Below the pieces are notes generated by a model, which saw only the letters and a list, made by a program, of their open reading frames with translations, ran no database searches and was not told the origin of the DNA. A stretch of DNA of 36,754 nucleotides, from assembly GCA_015206945.1 (NCBI GenBank), contig JADEXV010000053.1:1-36754 (forward strand), in the 5' to 3' direction. This document shows positions 1 through 8,367 of this stretch, piece by piece. Origin of the DNA: Nostocales cyanobacterium LEGE 12452. GTDB taxonomy: Bacteria > Cyanobacteriota > Cyanobacteriia > Cyanobacteriales > Nostocaceae. Both the position numbers and the translations under genes were made by a program. Every line of letters begins with the position of its first letter. Position 1 is the first letter of the stretch.

Positions 1-31
1 CCCTGCCCCCCTGCTCCCCCTACCCATTACC

Positions 32-1708
32 TTGTCTCAGATAGATATTCCCAGCCAATTTGATGTCTTAGTAGTCGGCGCTGGTGCTGCTGGACTATAC
101 ACAGCGCTGTGTCTGCCAGAATCCTTGCGAGTCGGTTTGATTACCAAAGAAACCGTTGCTTTATCCGCCAGTGATTGGGCACAAGGTGGCATTGCCGCAG
201 CGATCGCCCCAGAAGATTCTCCCACGCTTCATATTGAAGATACGATCCAGGCGGGTGCAGGTTTATGCGATCGCACTGCTGTCGAATTTCTCGCCCAACA
301 CGCCCCTAGCTGTATTCAATCCCTAGTTAACTTGGGAGTAGCTTTTGACCGTCATGGTCAAGCCTTAGCTTTAACTTTGGAAGCCGCCCATTCTCGCCGC
401 CGTGTTCTCCATGCTGCGGATACCACAGGTAGGGAAGTTACCACCACCCTCACTGCCCAAGTATTACGTCGCCAAAATATTCAAGTCATTCAGCAAGCTT
501 TGGCTTTGAGTTTGTGGATTGAACCCGAAACTGGTTGCTGTCAGGGAATTAGCCTATTTTATCAAGGTAAAATCACCTGGATAAGAGCTGGTGCTGTGGT
601 ACTAGCAACTGGTGGCGGTGGTCAGGTATTTGCCCAAACCACTAACCCAGCAGTAAGTACGGGTGATGGGGTAGCGATCGCCTATCGGGCTGGGGCTATC
701 CTCCGCGATTTAGAATTTGTCCAATTTCACCCCACTGCCCTCACTAAACCTGGTGCCGATCGCTTCTTGATCAGCGAAGCTGTACGCGGCGAGGGGGCAC
801 ATCTCATCGATAATGAAGGGCGACGTTTTGCCTTTGACTACCACCCTGCGGGTGAGCTTGCACCTAGAGATGTGGTCAGTAGAGCAATTTTCAGCCATTT
901 ACAACGTACCGCCCTTGATTTGGCTACTGCTCATGTCTGGTTGGATATGCGCCCCATTCCCGCTGACAAGATTCGTCACCGCTTTCCCAACATCATTAAA
1001 GTTTGTCAGCATTGGGGCATTGATGTCTTCCACGAACCAATTCCTGTAGCGCCAGCCGCCCATTACTGGATGGGTGGAATTATTGCGGATCTGATGAATC
1101 GCACGAATATCCCCGGTTTATACGCGGTGGGTGAAACTGCTAGTACTGGAGTGCATGGGGCCAATCGCCTTGCCAGTAATTCCCTTTTGGAATGTATTGT
1201 GTTTGGGGCCCAGATGGCTAATATTAAGTTAGAAAATATTGGGCTATCCTCAGAAACACCAGTGCTACCATTACGGAAATTTAGTCCTGATCCTAGTGAG
1301 TGGCACATCCAACAAGCACAGCTAGAAACACTCAGGGAGAAGTTACCGCGTCTAGTGTGGGAAAGTGCTGGTATTTGCCGGGAGCAATCAAGGCTGGAAA
1401 GTGCGATCGCTACTATTGAATCTTGGCAGCAAGATTTCGCCACCTTGCCTTTAACTCAATTCTTGCTTGCTTTACGTCCAGTAGAACCCGCTAGTTTTGA
1501 CCTACCAGATGTTGAACGGCAATTAGGACTTTGGGCAGAAACCCGCAATTTATTAGATGTAGCTGATTTAATTCTCAAAAGTGCTGCTTTTAGAACCGAA
1601 AGCCGAGGCGGACACTTCCGTTTAGATTATCCTCAACCAGACTCAAATTGGCAAGTCCACACACTTATACAAACAAATCATTGGTGGAAGTCTCCACTAT
1701 TGTCTTAA
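32..1708 (+). CDS. nadB: L-aspartate oxidase
   Basis: Flavoenzyme that oxidises L-aspartate to iminoaspartate, the first step of de novo NAD synthesis (followed by NadA quinolinate synthase), in the cytosol. The N-terminus has the FAD dinucleotide-binding glycine motif (GAGAAG, residues 16-21). Further on are the family blocks ASDWAQGGIAAA, EFVQFHPTAL, RGEGAHLIDNEGRRFAFDY, HYWMGGI and the HGANRLASNSLLE flavin/active-site segment; the last ~140 residues form the C-terminal helical domain of the succinate dehydrogenase/fumarate reductase/NadB superfamily. The 558-aa length is normal. The start is a TTG with no visible Shine-Dalgarno; the frame stays open to the window edge through a C-rich repeat-like stretch, so an upstream start is possible but less likely because homologues begin close to the FAD motif. 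The gene stands alone, with no co-directional neighbour. Confidence 0.95.
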   Translation: MSQIDIPSQFDVLVVGAGAAGLYTALCLPESLRVGLITKETVALSASDWAQGGIAAAIAPEDSPTLHIEDTIQAGAGLCDRTAVEFLAQHAPSCIQSLVNLGVAFDRHGQALALTLEAAHSRRRVLHAADTTGREVTTTLTAQVLRRQNIQVIQQALALSLWIEPETGCCQGISLFYQGKITWIRAGAVVLATGGGGQVFAQTTNPAVSTGDGVAIAYRAGAILRDLEFVQFHPTALTKPGADRFLISEAVRGEGAHLIDNEGRRFAFDYHPAGELAPRDVVSRAIFSHLQRTALDLATAHVWLDMRPIPADKIRHRFPNIIKVCQHWGIDVFHEPIPVAPAAHYWMGGIIADLMNRTNIPGLYAVGETASTGVHGANRLASNSLLECIVFGAQMANIKLENIGLSSETPVLPLRKFSPDPSEWHIQQAQLETLREKLPRLVWESAGICREQSRLESAIATIESWQQDFATLPLTQFLLALRPVEPASFDLPDVERQLGLWAETRNLLDVADLILKSAAFRTESRGGHFRLDYPQPDSNWQVHTLIQTNHWWKSPLLS

Positions 1709-1842
1709 ATAAACTACTTTAAAGAGCCTGACGGTTTTCGCAACCCTAAGCACAACATCTTGCAATCAGCCGCCAAGTAAAAAATGTGGTGTCCAAGACG
1801 GTAGTTAACTCATGGTGCTGCTCTACCACAATCTAAAATCTA

Positions 1843-1985
1843 ATACCAATTCTCCAAAATGAGGCAACAGATGTAAATCAGGAAAGTCTTGCTGCATCTA
1901 AGTTTCTTAATTGCGTTAGCGACGTAGGAGCGTCATTGCGTTAGCGGAGCGGGGTGTTAGCCCATTGCGAATTGCAAATTGGTAT
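1843..1985. repeat. MITE-like dispersed repeat with 9-bp inverted ends
   Basis: A non-coding 143-bp segment bounded by the perfect inverted repeat ATACCAATT / AATTGGTAT. Inside it, the 12-mer ATTGCGTTAGCG occurs twice (1910-1921 and 1935-1946), followed by GGAGCGGGG. Short elements with such ends and GCGTTAGCG-type cores resemble dispersed elements of Nostocales genomes; that assignment is from memory. No transposase lies nearby, so it would be non-autonomous. It ends a few bases beyond the stop codon of the downstream minus-strand small gene. Confidence 0.45.
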
Positions 1986-1995
1986 AAAATTGCCA

Positions 1996-2265
1996 TCAGC
2001 GGGTGCCGCTACCATTATGACTGTCGGGACCACCATAATTTGGTGGAATGTATATGTCTTTTAAATTTTGAGAATTGACCTTGTGGGCGACTAAGGTGTT
2101 ACTACTACTAGGACCAAAAGAATTAGCACTTGCAGTACTGAACATACCTGTGCAAGCGGCAATTTTTGGGATCAGTATGTAAGCTCCTATGAGAAATATC
2201 ATAAACTTTGTGATTCGGAAGTTAGTCTTCATATTTTTAAGTAAATTTACTATTTTTTGTTTCAA
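1996..2265 (-). CDS. Small putative secreted or lipoprotein-like peptide (89 aa), unknown function
   Basis: I do not recognise a family. The first ~20 residues are Lys/Asn-rich (MKQKIVNLLKNMKTNFRITK), followed by a hydrophobic segment (FMIFLIGAYILIPKIAAC, about 21-38). IAAC fits a loose lipobox, so Cys38 could be a lipidated N-terminus after signal peptidase II; cleavage by signal peptidase I is the alternative. The mature part is Ser/Asn-rich and ends in PPNYGGPDSHNGSGTR, a Gly/Pro-rich tail with a terminal GSGTR. A second ATG at codon 12 (MKTNF) gives a more usual signal-peptide length and may be the true start. More than 500 bp of AT-rich sequence precede it, so it probably has its own promoter. 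The composition and signal-like start make it more credible than a random frame. Confidence 0.5.
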   Translation of the reverse strand: MKQKIVNLLKNMKTNFRITKFMIFLIGAYILIPKIAACTGMFSTASANSFGPSSSNTLVAHKVNSQNLKDIYIPPNYGGPDSHNGSGTR

Positions 2266-2786
2266 AAAGTATTTTTATTTACTACCGTATATTTACTGGA
2301 TTTTTTAAAAAAAGTATTTGAACTTTATGAAATTATTGCTGGTAGTGTACAAATCATTATGGTACTCGCTTGTCTATTAACCTTCATTTGCCGATATGAA
2401 ATAGTCTTTATACTTAAGTGGTATTCTTAATCAACGCTTTTTACATCAGTCTCAGGTTAGATATGTCAATGATTTACTGTGAGCATTTTGCTCAATTCAC
2501 TATTTATTAATAATATCTTAATATTTTTAAGTGTAAACACTATGTTCACTGAATCAGGAGTTCATAAAAGCATGAAATAATACTTACTCAAGTGTATATT
2601 TTATATTGAATAAGTAAAGTTATGTAAAGACAAAACAACATATTTATCGTAGTTAAAAGGATTTTAAATCTATTAAACAGGGTAATAAGCGAATAAGTAC
2701 AAGTATAATTTTCATTGTAATTATATTTACAATAAAAAACATTTCATTAATTATCTCTTATGACTAATTAATTTCTGACATAAGTT
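2266..2786. other. AT-rich gene-free region
   Basis: About 520 bp, strongly AT-rich, with many short A/T runs and no HIP1 site. It presumably carries the promoter of the minus-strand small secreted peptide. I could not assign a promoter, operator or RNA structure with confidence, and I see no gene remnant in it. Confidence 0.4.
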
Positions 2787-2972
2787 ATGAGTTTGAGTCT
2801 CCAAGTCCAAAAGCCTTACTATGTCTATATCTTGGCTAAAAAGTTATCTCGCAGTATATACGCTGTATTTTTTCAAGACAGTGCCTTAGACGTGTTTCTA
2901 GTCGAAACTCCTAATTTAAATGTAAAAATTGTAACTATAGTAAAAAAAACTGGAGACTTGACTCTTAACTAA
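2787..2972 (+). CDS. Doubtful small ORF (61 aa)
   Basis: A 61-residue frame with moderate hydrophobicity (PYYVYILAKKLSRSIYAVFF near the start) and no family I recognise. It has an ATG start but no clear Shine-Dalgarno upstream (the sequence before it is TTTCTGACATAAGTT). It converges with the diguanylate cyclase, the two stop codons lying back to back. The lack of a ribosome site and the AT-rich setting argue for caution; it may be a chance frame. Confidence 0.25.
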   Translation: MSLSLQVQKPYYVYILAKKLSRSIYAVFFQDSALDVFLVETPNLNVKIVTIVKKTGDLTLN

Positions 2973-5183
2973 TTAAGCAAATTCGTAGCGATTTTTACCC
3001 AGGCGCTTGGCACGGTACATTGCTGTATCAGCTTGTTTCATCAAAGTTTCACTGTCTTGACTGTTGTATGGGTAAACACTAATGCCAATACTCGCAGAGA
3101 CTCGGATTGTATAGCCGTCCAAAACAATTGGCTTGGTAATACTGCTTAAAATTTTTTCAGCGACTTTAGCAGCTATTTGGACATTAGGTATTGCCCGTAA
3201 AATCACAGTAAATTCATCGCCACCCAAGCGAGAAACTGTATCACTAGCGCGTAGAGAGTTGCTCAGTCTTCCAGCAATAGTCATTAGCAAGCGATCGCCC
3301 GTCTCGTGTCCCAAAGTATCATTGACTTGCTTAAAGCCATCTAGATCGATAAACAGCAGTCCCAGCAACAAGTTATTGTGTTGCGCCCAATGTAAGGACT
3401 CGTAAAGTTGTTCAGCAAAAAATTTGCGATTGGATAAACCGGTGAGGGGGTCGTGATACGCTAAATAACGTAAGTGGTCTTCTTTGAGTTTTAATTCATT
3501 GTTAGAGCGGTATAGTTCAGCAGCAGTACGCTTCAGCTGTTCTTCCATCAACTTGCGCTGAGTAATATCTCGGATGACCCCAACTAAAAAGAAATTGCCA
3601 GCTGAGTCTTTGTGGAGCGATCGCTTAGTGGCAATTTGATGAGTATGTCCATCAGCATTTGTAAATTCTTCTTCATGTTCTTGGGGTTGCTGAGTCCGAA
3701 AAACAAGATCATCCTGTTGTCGAAATATATCAGCTTCATGTTTTGGGAAAAAGTCATAGTCTGACTTTTCAATTAATAACTTATTTGGATAACCGATAAA
3801 TCGACAATACGCCTCATTTAAAACAATCCACTGGTGTTGTTCATTTTTCACAAAAATTGGATCGGGGATCGTGTTGATAACGTGATGCAAAAATTCTTTG
3901 GAACGTTTCCACTCTTCCTGCATGTGAGCAATATGACTAGTCATCCAAATAGCTGAAGTGCCAAAGCAAACCAGTGAGGGAATGAGTGGTATCCACCAAC
4001 CGTACAAGAATGCAAAGTATGCACTCACGGTCAATATAAAGCAAGAAACTAGGATACAGAAGAGACTACTAGTGGCGTTTCGTATCCGCCATATCGTCAC
4101 GGCTCCCAGATAAGACCAAACAAAAACCCACAAGTATTCCACCAAGTCAGGCCAAACTTTGAGTAATGGTCTTCCATCAACAGCAGCAGAAATTAACTCA
4201 CTAATAAAATAAGCCTGCAATTGAATACCAGGTACAGGCTTTGCCGTACCAATTACACTGCTGGAGTAGGGAATAAATACAAAATCTGGCAGACTGGGTG
4301 CAGTCGAGCCAATAAGTATAATCCGATCTTTGATTAAGTTTGCTTTGACTTTATCTGCCAGTACATCTCTCATCGAAACCTGGCGAAAACTACAAAATTC
4401 TCCAGACGAACTTTGACATTTAGGCTTGGGAAAATTGCTCAAAATTTGGTAGCCTCTATCATCAGCTCCCACATAAGCACCATCATTAGCCTCAAAACGA
4501 GTAAATACTGCCTTACCCAATTGCAAATACTCAGGGTTGCTTTTAGCTTTGGTAGGAGTAATTCCTTTTGACTTTAAATACAATAAAGCCAACTTCAGGG
4601 CAAAACTTTCGTGTGCTTCACTTTTAACGTGCCAATACAACAAACTACGACGTACTTTACCATCAAGATCGTACAGCACGTTATTAAAGCCCACTTGATG
4701 CCGATTTAGCCCCAATGGAGGCGAAACACTAACGTTTTTGCTTTTGTCATTTGCTAGTAGTTCAATACCAATTAAGTTGGGTGTTGATTTATAAGCATTA
4801 CGTAGTTCTTGATTACCCGGCTCTACTGGTAAATTTCTGTAGATATCTAAGCCAATCGCACGGGGTTTGTGGACATTTAATTTTTGCAACAACTGGGCAA
4901 TCTTCGCATCTGGAATTGGCCACGAACGTATTTCGTTTAAATAAGCCTCATCAATCACTACGATCGTAATCCGGTCTTCTGGCGGTTCCATTGGACGTAA
5001 GTGAAAAAATTGATCCAAAGCCGCCAACTCCAAAGATTGCAATAATCCAATGGAGTGCAAAAGCAGGACGCAGACTGCAACGCTGGCCGCAGTAATCAAT
5101 TCTCTGTGTCCTCGACTAAGCGATTGTTTCAGTCCAAAGGTTAACTTCACAAAACGCTTGCCTAGCTGCTGATTCATTCCCAT
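2973..5183 (-). CDS. CHASE2-PAS-GGDEF transmembrane diguanylate cyclase
   Basis: Predicted inner-membrane sensor that makes cyclic di-GMP from two GTP. Order: short basic N-terminus, TM1 at ~28-47 (ITAASVAVCVLLLHSIGLL), extracytoplasmic CHASE2 sensor domain at ~48-340 (DRITIVVIDE, PRAIGLDIYRNLPVEPGNQEL, IILIGSTAPSLPDFVFIPYS), three TM helices at ~345-420, a PAS domain at ~430-540 (INTIPDPIFVKNEQHQWIVLN ending in GVIRDITQRK), a short coiled linker, then GGDEF at ~575-736. The active-site loop is intact (RLGGDEF, GGDEF at 654-658), and RASD lies five residues before it, matching the RxxD product-inhibition I-site, so it should be catalytically active with c-di-GMP feedback. No EAL domain is present. 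It appears monocistronic. The CHASE2 ligand cannot be told from sequence. Confidence 0.93.
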   Translation of the reverse strand: MGMNQQLGKRFVKLTFGLKQSLSRGHRELITAASVAVCVLLLHSIGLLQSLELAALDQFFHLRPMEPPEDRITIVVIDEAYLNEIRSWPIPDAKIAQLLQKLNVHKPRAIGLDIYRNLPVEPGNQELRNAYKSTPNLIGIELLANDKSKNVSVSPPLGLNRHQVGFNNVLYDLDGKVRRSLLYWHVKSEAHESFALKLALLYLKSKGITPTKAKSNPEYLQLGKAVFTRFEANDGAYVGADDRGYQILSNFPKPKCQSSSGEFCSFRQVSMRDVLADKVKANLIKDRIILIGSTAPSLPDFVFIPYSSSVIGTAKPVPGIQLQAYFISELISAAVDGRPLLKVWPDLVEYLWVFVWSYLGAVTIWRIRNATSSLFCILVSCFILTVSAYFAFLYGWWIPLIPSLVCFGTSAIWMTSHIAHMQEEWKRSKEFLHHVINTIPDPIFVKNEQHQWIVLNEAYCRFIGYPNKLLIEKSDYDFFPKHEADIFRQQDDLVFRTQQPQEHEEEFTNADGHTHQIATKRSLHKDSAGNFFLVGVIRDITQRKLMEEQLKRTAAELYRSNNELKLKEDHLRYLAYHDPLTGLSNRKFFAEQLYESLHWAQHNNLLLGLLFIDLDGFKQVNDTLGHETGDRLLMTIAGRLSNSLRASDTVSRLGGDEFTVILRAIPNVQIAAKVAEKILSSITKPIVLDGYTIRVSASIGISVYPYNSQDSETLMKQADTAMYRAKRLGKNRYEFA

Positions 5184-5523
5184 TACCTAGTAAGCAGAAA
5201 TACTCTCTATTACCTATAGCTATTAACTATCGGACTAAGATAGCTCAAGTAGGAGCTAAATAGAGTTTCTAAAAATTTTTTCAACTCAGCAAGGTTCTTT
5301 AAGACGCTGTGGTATTTGTGATGTATTACCATATATTGAGGCCAATTATCTGACTAAAAGGCAACTGGTACCCTTGTAGCTATCAGCACAGATTAATAAA
5401 TATTGTTGAAAGTGAGTTCAGTAAATTTAACCTCAAAGCATTCTCTATTAGAGCCTACTCAATTAAACTCAGATTTGCGATCGATTAGGTATTTTACGGA
5501 GAATTACGTTAACTTCCAACTAC
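5184..5523. other. Intergenic region upstream of the diguanylate cyclase
   Basis: About 340 bp separating the start of the minus-strand cyclase from the terminator of the VKOR gene. It must hold the cyclase promoter, but I cannot point to convincing -10/-35 boxes. A 61-aa plus-strand frame begins here but has no coding character. Confidence 0.35.
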
Positions 5524-5576
5524 CAAAAACAAAAAAGCCAACTGGAAACAGATTTTACTGTACTCATCCAGTTGAC
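5524..5576 (-). terminator. Rho-independent terminator of the VKOR-thioredoxin gene
   Basis: On the minus strand GTCAACTGG and CCAGTTGGC pair around a loop of about 22 nt (arms at 5568-5576 and 5537-5545), followed at once by a T-rich run (TTTTTTGTTTTT). It lies about 40 bp beyond the stop codon of the VKOR fusion. The stem is short and the loop long, so efficiency is uncertain. Confidence 0.6.
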
Positions 5577-5613
5577 TATAAAGCGTGAATTACCGAGGGT
5601 CAGTGTAGGTACT

Positions 5614-6597
5614 TTACTTAAAATACTTGAAGTTACGAGGTCCTGTGTAACCAGAAACTTTCGCTAATTCCTCTAAGTTTTGGACTCCGCTATAGCTTTT
5701 ACCATTAACGATCCAAGTGGGGAAACCTTCAATTTTTGCAGCTTTACAGAGTTCTGGTTGAGCTTTGAGTCCATCGGGGGCGCACTCTACCTTAATGCCA
5801 TTATTGATTATTTCCTCAGCTTCTTTACCAAAAAGCAGCTTTTGTTCATGACAGTGAGGACACCAATAAGCGCTGTATTCCTTTGCCCCTACCTTTGCTA
5901 GATGGCTTGCTAAGGCTATTTCTGCCTCACCAGAAGTAGTGGTAATTTCCCAACCGAACGCTGGGTTGGGGTTTTCCTTGGGAGTAAAGGTAATTTTAGT
6001 GGGTTGTCCAGGAGTTCCAGGTGTCACATCTGATTGATTCACGCCAGCATAAACGCCTAAAGTACCAATCAGCGTTACCATCCCGACAATCAGGGCGGTA
6101 AACAAAATTTGTCCAATATCCTCCCAAGTCCGACCAATAATCGTTAGTACCAGAAGACTCACAGAGAACAAAGCTGAACCGATACAGTAAAGACAAATAG
6201 CTTTGATTTCAGATGTCAACACATACATTAAGTAGCCGCTAAAGACAGACATAGCGATCGCACCTACCAGCAGCAGCCACCACGTCCAATTTTCCAATTG
6301 TTTGCGGTTATTGTTTTCCTTGGAGTTGAATACCAAGGGAGCCAAAGCAAATACCACCATACTGATGTATGCCAAAAACCCAAACAAAGCTAATGGCTGT
6401 CCAAAAACCGTTGCCCAAGGACTGGAAAGCACATCATTACAGCCCTTAGCACCAGCCTGTGCCACACAAGCGGCACTGCCTCCAGTTAACTTTTCTATAG
6501 TGAGATAACCTGTTATCAGGGCACCACATCCAGCGATCGCGGCAATCAATGGACGTGACCATTTATGAATCCAAGGAGTAGAACGACGGCGAATCAT
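5614..6597 (-). CDS. Vitamin K epoxide reductase family protein fused to thioredoxin-like domain
   Basis: Membrane thiol oxidoreductase that makes protein disulfides by passing electrons from its thioredoxin domain to a quinone; relative of plant plastid LTO1. Residues ~15-185 form a four/five-helix VKOR domain with the loop Cys pair (Cys44, Cys53) and the quinone-side CxxC (CLYC, Cys135/Cys138). Residues ~225-327 are the lumen-facing thioredoxin-like domain with CPHC (Cys246/Cys249) and a FPTWIV cis-Pro loop. The start chosen is the ATG giving MIRRRSTPWIHKW (327 aa): the longer frame beginning at 6702 adds 35 residues encoded by heptamer repeat DNA (Ser/Leu/Thr-rich, e.g. SSFLTPHSSLLTL), which is not protein-like. 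The gene runs in the same direction as btpA upstream, 166 bp apart with repeat DNA between. Confidence 0.93.
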   Translation of the reverse strand: MIRRRSTPWIHKWSRPLIAAIAGCGALITGYLTIEKLTGGSAACVAQAGAKGCNDVLSSPWATVFGQPLALFGFLAYISMVVFALAPLVFNSKENNNRKQLENWTWWLLLVGAIAMSVFSGYLMYVLTSEIKAICLYCIGSALFSVSLLVLTIIGRTWEDIGQILFTALIVGMVTLIGTLGVYAGVNQSDVTPGTPGQPTKITFTPKENPNPAFGWEITTTSGEAEIALASHLAKVGAKEYSAYWCPHCHEQKLLFGKEAEEIINNGIKVECAPDGLKAQPELCKAAKIEGFPTWIVNGKSYSGVQNLEELAKVSGYTGPRNFKYFK

Positions 6598-6640
6598 AAA
6601 TATTGGGGAATGGGGATTAGTAATAGTTAGGAGTTTAAGA

Positions 6641-6661
6641 GTGAGGAGTGAGGAGTGAGGA
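6641..6661. repeat. STRR heptamer repeat (GTGAGGA x3)
   Basis: Three perfect tandem copies of GTGAGGA followed by degenerate copies (GTTAAGA, then GAGGAGTTAGG). This is a short tandem heptanucleotide repeat of the kind typical of filamentous cyanobacteria, placed between btpA and the VKOR gene. It overlaps the spurious N-terminal extension of the VKOR frame. Confidence 0.8.
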
Positions 6662-6695
6662 GTTAAGAATGAGGAGTTAGGAACAATTAGTTTAA

Positions 6696-6730
6696 AACTC
6701 ATAACTCATAACTCATAACTCATAACTCAT
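6696..6730. repeat. STRR heptamer repeat (AACTCAT x5)
   Basis: Five perfect tandem copies of AACTCAT, continuing into degenerate units AACTTAT, AACTCCT and AACTCTC up to 6751. It sits just downstream of the btpA stop codon. The unit differs from the GTGAGGA array 35 bp away, so two heptamer families share this spacer. Confidence 0.85.
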
Positions 6731-6763
6731 AACTTATAACTCCTAACTCTCTTTCCCCACTTT

Positions 6764-7612
6764 CTAAGAATGTAACTTCACTTGTTCTGCTGATTTGCTT
6801 TCACCTTTGGAGTTCCAATTGCGACGGGCGGCTTCTACAAATTGACTGACGCGAATTGGGTCAATTGGTTGCTCTATGCGTCCATGACGTTTTAGGGAAC
6901 TGGAAACTATTACACCATCCGCTGCTTGCATCAATGTATCAATATTTTCCCAATTAGCCCCACTCCCGATGAACACTGGCGTGCCATTTGCTGCGCCACA
7001 AGCTAATTCCAAATCTTCTAAGTTAGGAGGACTACCTGTCGCCCAACCAGATAAAATCACTCCGTCTGCTAAACCCCTTTCAATGGTGTCTTTCACGGCG
7101 ACTGTGAGATTTGGAGAACTCAAAGGACGGGCGTGTTTTACCAACACATCGGCCAGGATTTTAACATCACAGCCCAACTCCCGTCGATAGCGGAGTAGTT
7201 GATGGGCTTCTCCTTCAATTAATCCTTGATCGGTTGCCATCACGCCTGTGAGGACGTTGACGCGGATAAATTGCGCTTGTACACAGCTAGCGATCGCTAT
7301 TGCACTTTTGGCATCGTTTCGCAAAACATTTAAGCCTATAGGCAAAGTCACCAAATTCTGTATCCGCTGCACCACAATGGTCATGGCACTCACAACCACC
7401 GGATCGACTTGGTTTTTGGTAAACGGCGCGTCGAAAAAATTCTCGACAATCAGACCATCAACCCCTCCACTTGCTAAGGCTGCGGCTTCTTGTTCGGCAC
7501 GGTCAATCACCGCTTTTAGGCTACCTCCCCAACGGGGTGAGGTAGGCAGTGGTAGCAGGTGAACCACGCCAATAATTGGTGAGCGAGTTTTAAATATCTG
7601 ATATAAGTCCAC
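6764..7612 (-). CDS. btpA: BtpA-family photosystem I biogenesis protein
   Basis: BtpA was identified in Synechocystis as a thylakoid-associated protein needed for stable accumulation of photosystem I reaction-centre proteins; its biochemical activity is unknown. The family has a TIM-barrel-like fold. Visible family blocks are SPIIGVVHLLPLPTSPRWGG at the start, GVDGLIVENFFDAPF, GLNVLRNDAKSAIAIA, FIRVNVLTG, DGVILSGWATGSPP and ADGVIVSSSLKRHG. I chose the GTG start giving VDLYQIFKTRSPIIG (282 aa), the usual family length. An ATG at 7681 in the same frame adds 23 residues, but that stretch is encoded by repeat DNA (two AGTCCAG heptamers at 7633-7646) and does not look conserved. It runs toward the VKOR gene; both families serve photosynthetic membrane assembly, but heptamer repeats between them make co-transcription uncertain. 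Confidence 0.92.
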   Translation of the reverse strand: MDLYQIFKTRSPIIGVVHLLPLPTSPRWGGSLKAVIDRAEQEAAALASGGVDGLIVENFFDAPFTKNQVDPVVVSAMTIVVQRIQNLVTLPIGLNVLRNDAKSAIAIASCVQAQFIRVNVLTGVMATDQGLIEGEAHQLLRYRRELGCDVKILADVLVKHARPLSSPNLTVAVKDTIERGLADGVILSGWATGSPPNLEDLELACGAANGTPVFIGSGANWENIDTLMQAADGVIVSSSLKRHGRIEQPIDPIRVSQFVEAARRNWNSKGESKSAEQVKLHS

Positions 7613-8367
7613 GTCTTTAATCCGCCTCGCGGAGTCCAGAGTCCAGAATTTTTTGACTATTGAACGCCAGTTCAACACCACTCCCCTGAAGGTCGGGAAC
7701 CTTTATATAAGGGTGGTTCTTCAACGGGGAAAATCCCGCACGTGACTGGCCCCTCTTGACCCTTGACTCTTGACTTTTCATTAACTAGTCAAATGTGTTT
7801 TATGATAGTCGGTTTATTGCCTCTTTCCTCAGATGGAAATTGGCGTGAAACCTCCCATAAGATATGTTAAGATAAAACCTGGCTACAAGAGGAGTTTGCC
7901 ACTCACTAGACGCAAGGCAGCTTTCCGTGGTTTAGGCGTCTTGTCCGCGCACTGTCGTAGGACTTGCCAATCGCCAGGGTAGCATTACTGCTTTATAGGC
8001 GTAGTCGCTTTCGTCGATTTCCCTGAGGGTAGCGACTTCTCACAACAAGCCCTTTGGGCGGCTTCCCGATGGGTAGATTAACAACGCACACGCTGTGGTA
8101 ATGTAAAATACCAATAGGCTAATTGTTAAAAAACATTACAAGTGTCAAATGTACCCAAAGACACTTCAATTTACCCTGGGGAACAGATTGATAAAAATAT
8201 CATAACATGACCTCTATTTTTATTATTGATAGGGTCATAATTCTACGGGCAGTTGCTGACAGTGAGAATCTGTCATCGTACTGTTATTAGAAGGATAGCA
8301 ATCGGAGAAAAGCGAAATTAGCACCAGAATGTTGACTACAAGAAAAAAATGAAGATATTTTCAAAAT
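7613..8367. other. Repeat- and hairpin-rich intergenic region between btpA and rimO
   Basis: Divergent spacer of about 750 bp. It contains CTTGACC/CTTGACT heptamers (7755-7775) and, around 7890-8060, several self-complementary segments (AGACGC...GCGTCT; AGTCGCT...AGCGACT; GCCCTTTGGGC inside AAGCC...GGCTT) that look like packed dispersed repeats, though a structured RNA cannot be excluded. Nearer rimO, ATGACC and GGTCAT (about 8206-8239) form an inverted repeat across an A/T-rich centre, a possible operator or hairpin. No long coding frame is present. Both promoters must lie here, but I could not place them. Confidence 0.4.

Noticed and set aside
5403-5588. 61-aa plus-strand frame between the cyclase and VKOR genes
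   Set aside because: No ribosome site, no recognisable family, and its 3' part is the reverse complement of the VKOR terminator hairpin.
6598-6702. 35-residue N-terminal extension of the VKOR frame
   Set aside because: Encoded by heptamer repeats and low-complexity Ser/Leu/Thr; the ATG at 6597 gives the usual start.
6641-6751. CRISPR-like appearance of regular repeats
   Set aside because: Units are 7 bp and contiguous, with no spacers and no cas genes; they are STRR arrays.
7682-7740. tRNA-like or riboswitch-like folds upstream of btpA
   Set aside because: No tRNA T-loop GTTCGAATC pattern or acceptor stem, and no riboswitch core recognised; only a weak GGAACC/GGTTCT inverted repeat.
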